A stretch of 64,000 nucleotides of DNA from Paracraurococcus lichenis. GTDB taxonomy: Bacteria; Pseudomonadota; Alphaproteobacteria; Acetobacterales; Acetobacteraceae. Under the pieces are notes generated by a model. That model was not told the origin of the DNA. It made no database searches and worked only from the letters and a program-made list of their open reading frames with translations. Made by a program: the position numbers and the translations under genes. The stretch is taken from positions 124,001 to 188,000 of the forward strand of contig NZ_JAUTWS010000008.1 of NCBI RefSeq assembly GCF_030657435.1. Reading direction: 5' to 3'. Positions 1 through 8,367 of the stretch are shown here, piece by piece; the first letter of the stretch is position 1, and every line of letters starts with the position of its first letter.

Positions 1-1
1 G

Positions 2-1555
2 CAGGTCAGGGCAGCGGGCGAGGCGGCGGCGGCGCTGGCGGTGCAGGCCGGGTTCGCGCCGCCGCCGGTCGTGCCGACCGCCGCGCCCATCGGCGACGGC
101 GTCGCGGAACTCGCGGCGTCCCTCGCCGCGCTCGCCCGCGCGCTGCCGGCGCCGGCCGATCTCGGCCTGGCGCAACTCGCGGTGGACCGGGCCTTCGCCC
201 TGCCCGGCATCGGCCCCGTGGTGACCGGCACGCTGCGTCGCGGGCGCCTTGCGGTCGGGGAGAAGGTGGAGCTCTGGCCCGGCGGCACGGAGGCGCGGGT
301 GCGGAGCCTGCAGGTGCATGGCCAGTCCGTCGCCGCGGCATCGCCCGGCCGCCGCGTCGCGGTCGCGCTGCGCGGGGTGGAACTCGGCGCGCTCTCGCGG
401 GGCATGCTGCTGGCGAGCCCGGGTGCGGTCCAACCCGGCGCATGGCTGGACGCGCGGCTCGCCGTCCTGCCCTCGGCGCCGGCGCCGCTGAAGGACGGCG
501 CGACCCTGCGCCTGCTGACCGGCACGGTGGAGGTGGCGGCGCGGCTCCGCCTCGCGGCCGGGCCGGCGCTCGCGCCGGGCGAGGCGGCCATCGTGCAGTT
601 GCATTGCGAGCCGCCGGTCGCCGCCATGGCGGGGGACGGCTTCGTCCTGCGCCGGCCCTCGCCGGCGCTGAGCGTGGCCGGCGGCACCGTACTCGACCCC
701 GGCGCCGCCCGCCGGCGGCGCGCCGACCGCGCGGCCATCCCGCGGCTGGAGGCCGCGGCGGCGGGGGACTGGCCGGCGGCGGCGCGCGCGCTGCTGCGGG
801 AATGCGGTGCTGCCGGCGCGCATCCGCGCGCGCTGGTGCCGCGGCTCGGCCAGCCCGCGGCGCGGCTGCGCGGCTGGCTGCTGGCGGCCGGGGCGGCGGA
901 GGCCGCGGACGGCAGGCTGGTGGATGCCGAGGCCTGGGCCGCGCTGCGCGACGCATTGCGGGATGCGCTGGCCGTTTTCCACGCGGCGCAGCCGCTGCAG
1001 GCCGGCATGCGGCCTGAGGCCCTGCGCGCCAGCCTGCCCGCGGCGGTGCCGGAGCCGGTCGCCGAGGCGCTGGTCGCGGCACTGCTGGAGGATGGCAGCC
1101 TGCAGCGCGTGCAGGGGCTACTGCGCCGGGCGGGCTTCGACCCGGTTGAGGCCATGGCGGCGGAATCGCGCGACCTCGCCCTCGGCCTCGCCGCGCTGTT
1201 CCGCCGCGCCGGGCTGACGCCGCCCGACCTCGCGGAGGTGGCCGGCAGCGACCGGCGGCGGGCGGAGGCGCTGCGCTTCCTCCTGCAGCGCGGCGTGCTG
1301 GTGCGAACGCTGGACGCGGTACAGAAGCGCACGATCCTGTTCCACCGCGAGGCGGTGGAGGTGGCGAAGCGCCGGCTCGCCGACGGGCTGGCCCGGCCGG
1401 AGGGCTTCACCGCGGGGGAGGCGGGTGCGCTGCTCGGCATCTCCCGCAAATACGGCATTCCGCTGCTGGAGCACCTGGATGCCGTGCGCTTCACGCGCCG
1501 CGCCGGCGACCGCCGCGTCATCGCGGCTGAACGCATCGTCGACCCTGTGCGTTAG
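2..1555 (+). CDS. selB: Selenocysteine-specific elongation factor SelB (5' end outside window)
   Basis: SelB is the GTPase that carries Sec-tRNA(Sec) to the ribosome at UGA codons marked by a SECIS hairpin. The frame is open from base 2, so the gene starts before the window and the G domain is missing here. What is visible is EF-Tu-like domain II (motif FALPGIGPVVTGTLRRGRL, followed by VGEKVELWPGG), domain III, and a long C-terminal part of about 300 residues matching the SelB winged-helix repeats that bind SECIS RNA (YGIPLLEHLDAVRFTRRAGD near the end is the typical last winged helix). It ends only 7 nt before tRNA-Sec, and fdh and selD genes lie nearby, which supports the call. SelA would be expected just outside the left edge. 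Confidence 0.95.
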   Translation, partial: QVRAAGEAAAALAVQAGFAPPPVVPTAAPIGDGVAELAASLAALARALPAPADLGLAQLAVDRAFALPGIGPVVTGTLRRGRLAVGEKVELWPGGTEARVRSLQVHGQSVAAASPGRRVAVALRGVELGALSRGMLLASPGAVQPGAWLDARLAVLPSAPAPLKDGATLRLLTGTVEVAARLRLAAGPALAPGEAAIVQLHCEPPVAAMAGDGFVLRRPSPALSVAGGTVLDPGAARRRRADRAAIPRLEAAAAGDWPAAARALLRECGAAGAHPRALVPRLGQPAARLRGWLLAAGAAEAADGRLVDAEAWAALRDALRDALAVFHAAQPLQAGMRPEALRASLPAAVPEPVAEALVAALLEDGSLQRVQGLLRRAGFDPVEAMAAESRDLALGLAALFRRAGLTPPDLAEVAGSDRRRAEALRFLLQRGVLVRTLDAVQKRTILFHREAVEVAKRRLADGLARPEGFTAGEAGALLGISRKYGIPLLEHLDAVRFTRRAGDRRVIAAERIVDPVR

Positions 1556-1562
1556 CGCTGGT

Positions 1563-1655
1563 GGAGGCGTCCTGGGCCTGGTGGCCCTCCCGGTCTTCAA
1601 AACCGGCGGCGCGCCAACCGCGCGCGGCGGGTTCGATTCCCGTCCGCCTCCGCCA
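1563..1655 (+). tRNA. selC: tRNA-Sec (anticodon UCA)
   Basis: A 93-nt tRNA including an encoded CCA end. The acceptor strand GGAGGCG (1563-1569) pairs with CGCCTCC (1645-1651), followed by discriminator G and CCA (1653-1655). The anticodon arm CCGGT/ACCGG (1590-1594/1602-1606) encloses loop CTTCAAA with anticodon TCA at 1597-1599. A long GC-rich variable arm spans roughly 1607-1626, and the T arm with TTCGATT is at 1627-1643. An extended acceptor/T region and a UCA anticodon are diagnostic of selenocysteine tRNA. It starts 7 nt after the selB stop, so it is probably made from the selB transcript. It ends 1 nt before the stop codon of the opposite-strand DUF4396 gene. Confidence 0.97.
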
Positions 1656-1656
1656 G

Positions 1657-2391
1657 CTACATCGCCTCCTTGATGCCCTGGCGGACCAGCCACCAATTGA
1701 CGGGGTAGGCGGTGGCGAAGCCGCAAAGCATGGCGATCTGCATCATGAACCAGAACTCGGGCATGTCGGCTGCGAGCCGCGCGCCGAGCACCGAGCGGAA
1801 GAGATGGAAGTTGGCGAAGGCCATGAAGCCGTACATGCCGACCTGCCAGGCCGTCAGCGACAGGACATCGGCCTTGACGGCCTGCTTCAGCCCCTCGGCG
1901 ACCGAGAGATCGCGCATCGGCTTGATGGTGAAGTACTGGAAGGCGATGCCGATTGCGAAGGCAAAGAGGTAGTCCACCACCCAGACGGCATACATCCGCT
2001 CGGCGAAAAGGCTGTGCCAGCCGAACCAGACGGCGATGATGGGGAGGAAGAAGACCAGCCACTCCGCGATGATATCGCCCAGCGTGCAGCCGGCGCCGCA
2101 ATGGCTGGTGCCCTTGCCGACCATGACGGGAAAGGGCGTCCCTGCCTTGCTCGGCATCGCCTCGCCGCGCTGCATGGCGGCCTCTGCCCGTGCATCCGTC
2201 GCCAGGCGGCCATAGGCGAAATAGCCCCACAGCGTGAACACCGTGCCGAACAGGGCGGTGATCGGCCAGACCAGGTTCATGATCGCCATGTGCTGCGGAT
2301 GCCGCAGGACGTCGATGGCGATGATGACCGCGCAGCCGAGCCCGAGCAGCAGGGCCGCGATCGAGACGAGGTGCAGCCAGCCGGGGATCAT
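1657..2391 (-). CDS. DUF4396 domain membrane protein of the formate dehydrogenase operon
   Basis: A 244-aa integral membrane protein with about six hydrophobic segments, ending close to tRNA-Sec. The central motif GKGTSHCGAGCTLGDIIAEW, containing the paired cysteines HCGAGC, is typical of DUF4396 and could bind a metal or cofactor (inference). The function of the family is not established. It is the last gene of a leftward operon: its ATG overlaps the stop of the NrfD gene by 4 bases (ATGA), so the two are translationally coupled. This context suggests a role in assembly, quinone interaction or metal supply for the formate dehydrogenase. Start chosen at the ATGA overlap. Confidence 0.85.
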   Translation of the reverse strand: MIPGWLHLVSIAALLLGLGCAVIIAIDVLRHPQHMAIMNLVWPITALFGTVFTLWGYFAYGRLATDARAEAAMQRGEAMPSKAGTPFPVMVGKGTSHCGAGCTLGDIIAEWLVFFLPIIAVWFGWHSLFAERMYAVWVVDYLFAFAIGIAFQYFTIKPMRDLSVAEGLKQAVKADVLSLTAWQVGMYGFMAFANFHLFRSVLGARLAADMPEFWFMMQIAMLCGFATAYPVNWWLVRQGIKEAM

Positions 2392-3479
2392 CGGGCGGCG
2401 GGCATGCCGCGCAGCGCCGCCCGCCGCGAGGCCCGCACGGAGCGGGTCCGGCGCCCGGGACCGGGCAGGTTGTCCGGCTGGGCGAAGCGGAAGCTCACCT
2501 CCGGCCGGTTGGCCGAGACATCGCCCGCCGCCATGGTCGAGACGCGCAGCAGGAGGCTGCCGCCGAGGATGGCCAGGGAGGCGAGCCTCGACAGCCGGCC
2601 GTCACCCCCTTCGGCCAGCGACAGCGCATGCAGGCCGAGCGGCAGCGCGGTGCCGAGGCCGGTCGCGCCGATCCGCTCCACCTGGCCCCACCCGCCCTCC
2701 AGCGCTCCGGCGACGCCCGCGCGGTCGTAGCTGCGCCGCTGCGACGAGGCCGCGGCAAGCTCCGCTGCCAGCGCCGCGACTGCCACGGCATCCAGCGCCC
2801 GCCGCGTCGGCCCCGGCGGCTCGCCGAGCGAGAGCGCCGCGGCGCCGCTGGCGATGGAGGAGCCGCCGAAGCGCATGGCGAGCGCCCGCGGCGCCGCGGC
2901 CCAGAGCGGCGTGCTGGTCGCCGCGAGCAGGGCGGCGGTATAGGTGGACATGCCCGCGCCCAGCGCGGCGGCCGGCACCGAGGCCGCGCGCGCGACGCGG
3001 CCCGGCCAGCGCCGCCAGGGCATGCGGTCGGCGAGGAACTGCATCGCCGCCGCGAGGCCGCCGGCCGCCGAGAAGCCCATCAGCAGCCAGGTGCCGATGC
3101 TCATGGGCGAGGTGCCCTTGGCCACGCGCAGCATGTTGTAGAAGCGCTGCGGCGTGTGCAGGTCGTAGACGAGCAGCGAGGCCCCGACCGTCGGCGCGAG
3201 CAGCGAGAGGTAGCGCCCGCGCCGCACCACGTCCCGCCCGTGCCGCGGCCGCGCGCGGTCGGCCAGTGTCGAGAGGATCGCGGCGGCGCCGGAGAGGCCG
3301 GCGAGGAAGATGTAGCCGCCGACCACCCAATTGTTGAAGGGCGCCGCCTTCAGCGCCGGGCGCCCGTAATAGGTCGGGCCGCGCCATTCCCGCCGCAGGC
3401 CCTGCGTGCCGCCGGTGGCGCTGGGCGGCTTCGGCGCCGGATCCTCGGGGCCGAGGAGGGATGCCCTGACCTCGGACAT
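2388..3479 (-). CDS. nrfD: NrfD/PsrC-family membrane subunit of formate dehydrogenase
   Basis: A 363-aa polytopic membrane protein. After a soluble N-terminal stretch it has GRPALKAAPFNNWVVGGYIF and GLSGAAAILSTLADR, typical of NrfD/PsrC proteins, then LLAPTVGASLLVYDLHTPQR and about eight further hydrophobic segments. NrfD-type subunits anchor an Fe-S subunit to the membrane and exchange electrons with quinone without haem. Here it takes the place of the cytochrome b556 subunit of FdnGHI-type enzymes. It starts 2 nt after the Fe-S subunit stop and overlaps the DUF4396 gene by 4 bases. Start ATG at 3479 begins MSEVRASLLG. Confidence 0.9.
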   Translation of the reverse strand: MSEVRASLLGPEDPAPKPPSATGGTQGLRREWRGPTYYGRPALKAAPFNNWVVGGYIFLAGLSGAAAILSTLADRARPRHGRDVVRRGRYLSLLAPTVGASLLVYDLHTPQRFYNMLRVAKGTSPMSIGTWLLMGFSAAGGLAAAMQFLADRMPWRRWPGRVARAASVPAAALGAGMSTYTAALLAATSTPLWAAAPRALAMRFGGSSIASGAAALSLGEPPGPTRRALDAVAVAALAAELAAASSQRRSYDRAGVAGALEGGWGQVERIGATGLGTALPLGLHALSLAEGGDGRLSRLASLAILGGSLLLRVSTMAAGDVSANRPEVSFRFAQPDNLPGPGRRTRSVRASRRAALRGMPAAR

Positions 3480-3481
3480 CG

Positions 3482-4390
3482 TCAGCGCCGCCGGTCGAGC
3501 ACGGTGAAGGCCGCGAAGGCCAGCCCCGCGACGGCGGCGAGGCCCGCCAGCAGGCCGGGCGCGACGCGGTTGGCGGGGCGGGTCGGGGCCGCAGGCAGGT
3601 TGTAGGTCTCCGGCCGGTCGGTCAGCAGGAAGAAGGCATTGAGGTGCCCGAGATCGCCGGTCGCGCCCGGGGCGCCCGGCGTGCCGTAGAGATAGGCCGT
3701 GCCGACGCCCTGCGCGTGCAGGTCCTCCACCCGCCGCTGCGCCCGCGCCTGCAGCACCTCGAGCTCGCCGAACTGGATGCTGTCGGTCGGGCAGGACTTG
3801 GCGCAGGCCGGCTCCAGCCCGCCCTTCAGGCGGTCGTAGCAGAGCGTGCATTTGTGCGCCTTGCCGTCGAGATGGTTCAGGTCCACCACGCCGAAGGGGC
3901 AGGCCGGCACGCAGTAGCCGCAGCCGTTGCAGATGTCCTGCTGCACCACCACGGTATCGAACTCGGTCTTGAAGATCGCCCCGGTGGGGCAGGCTTCCAG
4001 GCAGGGGGCGTTGTGGCAGTGCTTGCACACGTCGCTCATCATCAGCCAGCCGGACTGGAAGGGCGTCTTCTCCGTGCTGCGCACCCCGGGCCCCTGGCCG
4101 GCATCGCTGTGCTTCTCGACGAAGGCGACATGCCGCCAGGTATTGGCCGAGAGCGCGCCGGTATTGTCGTAGCTGTTGCCGGTCAGCCCGAGATTATCGG
4201 CCGGCAGGTTGTTCCATTCCTTGCAGGCGACCTCGCAGGCCTTGCAGCCGATGCAGACCGTGGTGTCGGTGAAGAAGCCGTAGGAGCGGCCGGGGACGAT
4301 GCGCACCCCCGCGGTCAGCTCGGACTCGTCCGGGATCGGGCCGCCGAACTCGGACGCCGTGTGCTCGAGCGTGCGGGGATGCATGTCCAT
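3482..4390 (-). CDS. fdhB: Formate dehydrogenase beta subunit, four [4Fe-4S] clusters
   Basis: A 302-aa electron-transfer subunit with sixteen cysteines in four ferredoxin-like groups: C46/C49/C52/C56, C122/C125/C130/C134, C154/C157/C160/C164 and C181/C184/C196/C200. This is the FdnH/FdoH pattern. A single hydrophobic segment near residues 276-298 (RVAPGLLAGLAAVAGLAFAA), followed by Arg residues, makes a C-terminal membrane anchor like that of FdnH. It should pass electrons from the molybdenum subunit encoded on the other strand to the NrfD-type subunit encoded just downstream. Start at ATG 4390 (MDMHPRTLEH); the frame stays open upstream, but that part does not resemble the family. Confidence 0.92.
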   Translation of the reverse strand: MDMHPRTLEHTASEFGGPIPDESELTAGVRIVPGRSYGFFTDTTVCIGCKACEVACKEWNNLPADNLGLTGNSYDNTGALSANTWRHVAFVEKHSDAGQGPGVRSTEKTPFQSGWLMMSDVCKHCHNAPCLEACPTGAIFKTEFDTVVVQQDICNGCGYCVPACPFGVVDLNHLDGKAHKCTLCYDRLKGGLEPACAKSCPTDSIQFGELEVLQARAQRRVEDLHAQGVGTAYLYGTPGAPGATGDLGHLNAFFLLTDRPETYNLPAAPTRPANRVAPGLLAGLAAVAGLAFAAFTVLDRRR

Positions 4391-4401
4391 GCGGCGGCTC
4401 C

Positions 4402-4641
4402 TCAGCCCTGGGCTTCGATGGAATGGGCGAAGCCCTGGGCTTCGACGGAATGGGCGATGAGCCCGATCAGGTTGCGCGGCTCCGTATAGCGGACGCGCAC
4501 CCGGGCCTGGCGGCGCTGCAGCGGCTCGAGCTGGTCGGGCTCGGCCAGCGTGTCGTGCCCGAGGATGAAGAGGTGCGAGACGCCGGCATCGTCGGTGAGC
4601 TGGAAGCGGCTTTCCTGCACGATGGTGACGATGCCCTCCAT
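4402..4641 (-). CDS. Small unknown protein heading the fdhB-nrfD operon
   Basis: A 79-aa soluble protein, MEGIVTIVQESRFQLTDDAG at the start, with the pattern of a small beta-barrel (IVQESRFQL, SHLFILGHDT, RVRVRYTE). I do not recognise the family. It lies 11 nt before fdhB on the same strand, so it is probably co-transcribed with the dehydrogenase subunits. The last 18 residues are two copies of a 9-residue unit (IAHSVEAQG then FAHSIEAQG) produced by a 27-bp tandem duplication next to the stop codon. Start ATG 4641 is the only good internal start; the frame is open further upstream into the divergent promoter region. Confidence 0.7.
   Translation of the reverse strand: MEGIVTIVQESRFQLTDDAGVSHLFILGHDTLAEPDQLEPLQRRQARVRVRYTEPRNLIGLIAHSVEAQGFAHSIEAQG
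4405..4458. repeat. 27-bp tandem duplication in the 3' end of the small fdh gene
   Basis: Two adjacent 27-bp units (4405-4431 and 4432-4458) differ at two bases. The period is a multiple of three, so the frame is kept and a 9-residue unit is repeated at the C-terminus. The copies sit directly before the stop codon at 4402-4404. Confidence 0.9.
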
Positions 4642-4739
4642 GGTCCTCACGGCGGCGGCTCCCCTGGTCCGCAGCCATACGCGCAACGGCAGCGCGCGCT
4701 CCGCCGCGCCGGGTGCATGACGCAGATTTAACGACAGCG

Positions 4740-4759
4740 CGCCGGCACCAACGCCGGCG
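4740..4759. promoter_or_regulatory. Inverted repeat in the divergent fdh promoter region
   Basis: CGCCGGC (4740-4746), six bases, then GCCGGCG (4753-4759): a perfect 7-bp inverted repeat between the leftward fdhB operon and rightward fdhA. Nearby is the only AT-rich patch of the gap (GATTTAACGA, 4725-4734). It could be an operator shared by both directions or simply a GC-rich palindrome; no known consensus was matched. Confidence 0.35.
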
Positions 4760-4802
4760 GCGGCACTTATGCCGGGCAGCGGCAAGGGGCAGGGTGCGGC
4801 CG

Positions 4803-7800
4803 ATGGCGAGGATCCGGCGTGGGATGGGCGGGCGTGCCGCCCGCTTCCTGAAGGACTGGTCCCTGCCGCGCCAACTCGCGGGCGAGAGCGTGATGTCCAC
4901 CGCCGCGCGCAGCACCACCTCGGAGCGGCTGCGCCCGCGCCTCGAGCAGGCGGACAAGGTCGGCACCAGCATCTGCCCCTTCTGCGCCGTCGGCTGCGCC
5001 CAGCTCGTCTATGCCAAGGACGGCAAGCCGATCCATATCGAGGGCGACCCGCGCAGCCCGGTGAACCAGGGCACGCTCTGCCCGAAGGGCGCGGGCACGC
5101 TCGGCGTGCTGCTGAGCCCCCGCCGGGTCAATACCGTCCTCTACCGCGCCCCGCATGCGACGGCGTGGGAGGAGAAGCCGCTCGACTGGGCGATGGAGCG
5201 CGTCGCGCAACTGACGAAGCGGACGCGCGACGAGACCTTCGTCGAGTGCCTGCCGGACGGCCGCGTGGTCAACCACACGCTCGGCCTCGGCTCGCTCGGT
5301 GGCGCGACGCTCGACAACGAAGAGAACTACCTGATCAAGAAGCTCTTCGGCGGTGGCCTCGGCATGGTCACCATCGAGAACCAGGCGAGAATCTGACACT
5401 CCTCCTCGGTGCCCAGTCTGGGCACCGCCTTCGGCCGGGGCGCGGCGACGATGTCCCTGTGGGACCTCGCGAACGCCGACTGGGTGATCACGATGGGCTC
5501 CAACATGGCGGAGAACCATCCGATCGCCTTCCGCTTCCTGGTGGAGGCGAAGCGCAAGGGCGCGACGCTGATCCATGTGGATCCGCGCTTCACCCGCACC
5601 GGCGCGCTCTGCGACATCCACGCACCCATCCGCTCCGGCAGCGACATCGCCTTCCTCGGCGGCATGATCCGCTACATCCTGGAAGGCGACCACTGGTTCC
5701 GCGAATTCGCGCTGGCCTACACCAACATCGCCAACATCATCGAGGGGGGCTACCAGGACCCGGAGCAGCATGACGGCGTCTTCTCCGGCTTCGACCCGAA
5801 GCAGGGGACCTATGACGAGGCCACCTGGCAGTACCGGGGCAAGACCGTCCCCTCCGCCATCGCCGAGCACCGGGTGCAGGGCGAGCAGAGCGGCCCGCAA
5901 TCGGAGAGCATGGCCGAGGGTCCGGCGCCGCAGGACCCGACCCTGCAGCACCCGATGTGCGTCTACCAGATCCTGAAGCGCCACTATGCCCGCTACACGC
6001 CCGAGATGGTGGAGCAGGTGACGGGCTGTCCGAAGGAGACCTTCCTCGCGATCTGCAGGGTGGTGACGGAGAATTCCGGCCGCGACCGCACCGGCGCCTT
6101 CGCCTATGCGGTGGGCTGGACGCACCACACCACCGGCGTGCAGATCATCCGCGCCGCGACGATCATCCAGGGCCTGCTCGGCAATGTCGGCCGGCCCGGC
6201 GGCGGCATCATGGCGCTGCGCGGCCATACCAGCATCCAGGGCAGCACGGATATCCCGACGCTCTACAACATGCTGCCGACCTACCTGCCGCAGCCCAATG
6301 CCTTCCACGACCACGGCACGCTGGACCGCTACATCGCCTCCGAGACGCCGGCGACGGGCTGGTGGCACAACTTCCCGAAATACATCGTCAGCCTGCTGAA
6401 GGCCTGGTACGGCGACGCGGCGCGCGCCGACAACGAATGGGGCTACGGACACATCCCCAAGCTCACCGGCGACGTCTCGCAACTGCCGATGACGCTCGCC
6501 ATGCTGAACGGCGTGGTCAAGGGCCAGTTCATGATCGGCCAGAACCCCGTCGTCGGCGCGGTCAATACGCTGCTGGTGGAGCAGGGTCTCGCGCGCCTCG
6601 AATGGCTGGTCGTGCGCGACTGCGCCATGACGGAGACGGCGAATTTCTGGCAGAAGGGCAACCGCGTGCAGCGCGGCGAGGTGCGGCCGGAGGAGATCGG
6701 CACCGAGGTCTTCTTCTTCCCCGCCGCCCTCGCCGGCGAGAAGGCCGGCACCGTCACCAATACCAGCCGCCTCGTGCAGTGGCACGACGCGGTCTGCGAG
6801 GCGCCGGGCGACAACCGCTCCGACCTCTGGTTCATCTACCATCTGGGGCGGCGGCTGAAGGAGCTCTACGCGGAGAGCACCGCGCCGCGCGACGCCGCCA
6901 TCCAGGCGCTGACCTGGGACTACCCGACCGAGGGACCGCGGCAGGAGCCCACGGCCGAGGCGGTGCTGCGCGAGATCAACGGCTATACCGTCGCCGACCG
7001 CAAGCTGCTGCCGAACTACCAGGCGCTGCAGGAGGACGGCTCCACCGCCTGCGGCGGCTGGATGTACAGCGGCATCTGCCCGGAGGAGGGCCACAACAAG
7101 GCCCGCTCCCGCAGGCCGGACGGGCCGGGCGGTCCCGGCAGCCATGCCGGCTGGGCCTTCGCCTGGCCGTCCAACCGCCGCACCCTCTACAACCGCGCCT
7201 CCGCCGACCCCGAGGGCCGGCCCTGGTCCGAGCGGAAGAAGATGGTCTGGTGGGACCCGGCGGAGGAGCGCTGGACCGGCCTCGACGTGCCCGACTTCGA
7301 GCCGACCAAGCGCCCCGACTACCAGCCGGACTGGAGCAAGCACCCGCACGGCATGGAGGCGCTGTCCGGCGCCGCGCCCTTCATCATGGAGCCGGACGGG
7401 CATGTGCAGCTCTTCGTCCCGAGCGGCCTGAAGGACGGGCCGCTGCCCACCTATTACGAGCCGCTGGAGAGCCCGGTGGAGAACCTGCTCTACCGCCGGC
7501 AGCAGACCAATCCCGCGGCGCGCATCTGGGCGCAGCCGGGCAACGAGCTGCATGGCCTCGGCGACCCGCGCTTCCCCTATGTGCTGACCACCTTCCGCCT
7601 GACCGAGCTGCATTGCGGCGGGGTGATGAGCCGCGTCTCACCGCATACGGCCGAGCTGCAGCCCGAGGCCTTCGTCGAGCTGCCGCCGGAGCTGGCGCGC
7701 GAGCTCGGCATTGAGCATCTCGGCTGGGCGACGCTGTCGACGCTGCGCGGCGAGGTCGAGATGCGCGCCATGGTGACCGAGCGGCTGACGCCCTTCACGA

Positions 7801-7997
7801 TCGGCGGCCGGCGCGTCTACCAGGTCGGCGTGCCCTGGGTCTATGGCTGGGAGGGCTATGCCCGCGGCGACGTGGCCAATGTGCTGCTCGCCATCACCGG
7901 CGATGCCAATACCAGCATCCACACCACCAAGGCGCTGACCTGCAACCTCCGCGCCGGGCGGCGGAAAGGCGCGCGGAGCGGCCCCGATGCCGGCTGA
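4803..7997 (+). CDS. fdhA: Formate dehydrogenase alpha subunit, selenoprotein (UGA-encoded Sec198)
   Basis: A 1064-aa molybdopterin (bis-MGD) oxidoreductase of the FdnG/FdoG type that oxidises formate to CO2. The N-terminal [4Fe-4S] motif is C58-x2-C61-x3-C65 with C93 (CPFCAVGCAQ...CPKGAG). The gene is interrupted by an in-frame TGA at 5394-5396, exactly where FdnG-type enzymes carry selenocysteine (NQARI-U-HSSS), giving Sec198, close to Sec196 of E. coli FdnG. The same frame continues with LGTAFGRGAATMSLWDLANA and WVITMGSNMAENHPIAFRFL to the C-terminal dinucleotide-cofactor-binding domain (HTAELQPEAFVELPPELARE). A SECIS-like hairpin follows the TGA. Start chosen at ATG 4803; R5 and R6 are present, but there is no hydrophobic Tat signal core. 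It diverges from the fdhB operon and overlaps the next gene by 11 bases. Confidence 0.95.
5394..5434 (+). promoter_or_regulatory. Bacterial SECIS element for fdhA
   Basis: The recoded TGA is at 5394-5396. Ten bases later CGGTGCCCAG (5407-5416) and its exact complement CTGGGCACCG (5418-5427) form a hairpin. Its apical part is stem GGTGCCC/GGGCACC with loop AGTCT. Position and the G-U-C-U-containing apical loop match the fdnG/fdhF SECIS hairpins bound by SelB. The element is inside the coding frame, as usual in bacteria. Confidence 0.9.
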
Positions 7998-8289
7998 CGC
8001 CGCCGCCGAGGGCCGCGCCGCGCTCGCCGCCCTCGACCGCGCGCTCGCGCAGCGGCCGGAGCGGGACGGGCAGGCCTTCACCGACACGACCGAGCATCTC
8101 TGCCGCATGCGCGACCTGCTGATCGCCGAGCGCCGGCGCGGCGGCGGGCCGGGGCGGCTCGAGGTGCTGAACGCCATCATCAGCACGGCGCTGGCCGGGC
8201 ATTTCCCGCTGGGCCAGACGCCCTGGGACGAGGTGGAGCAGGCGCGCGGCGCCCTGCGGCGGCTGGTCGAGGACGGCGGCGAGGGGTGA
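7987..8289 (+). CDS. Small protein downstream of fdhA, function unknown
   Basis: A 100-aa, Ala/Arg/Leu-rich helical protein starting MPADAAAEGRAALAALDRAL, with a centre FTDTTEHLCRMRDLLIAERR and a C-terminal helix. It overlaps the end of fdhA by 11 bases, so it is almost certainly translated from the same message. Small partner proteins are common in formate dehydrogenase operons (for example FdsD), but I cannot assign this one to such a family. A role in maturation or stability is only inferred from position. Confidence 0.7.
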   Translation: MPADAAAEGRAALAALDRALAQRPERDGQAFTDTTEHLCRMRDLLIAERRRGGGPGRLEVLNAIISTALAGHFPLGQTPWDEVEQARGALRRLVEDGGEG

Positions 8290-8295
8290 TCCTGG

Positions 8296-8357
8296 GCCGG
8301 TCGCCACGGCTGCCGGCGCATCCAATGGCCGTGGAGGCCGCGCCGGGGCCGACCGGC
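8296..8357. terminator. Nested hairpin between convergent fdh and selD genes
   Basis: Outer arms GCCGGTCG (8296-8303) and CGACCGGC (8350-8357) enclose inner arms CCACGGC (8304-8310) and GCCGTGG (8328-8334). The structure lies between the rightward fdhA operon and leftward selD and could end both. No run of T follows, so strength as an intrinsic terminator is uncertain. Confidence 0.5.
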
Positions 8358-8367
8358 GCCGCGCACC

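Noticed and set aside
6..1082. Long Arg/Pro/Ala-rich frame on the minus strand opposite selB
   Set aside because: Composition is typical of antisense shadow frames in very GC-rich DNA; selB on the plus strand has clear family motifs.
5394..5396. TGA read as a true stop splitting fdhA into two genes
   Set aside because: Same frame continues with conserved family sequence, the codon sits at the known Sec position, and a SECIS hairpin plus selB, selC and selD are present.
4767..7613. 948-aa minus-strand frame opposite fdhA
   Set aside because: No domain is recognisable and the sequence mirrors GC-rich codons of fdhA, which is well supported by Fe-S, Sec and molybdopterin motifs.
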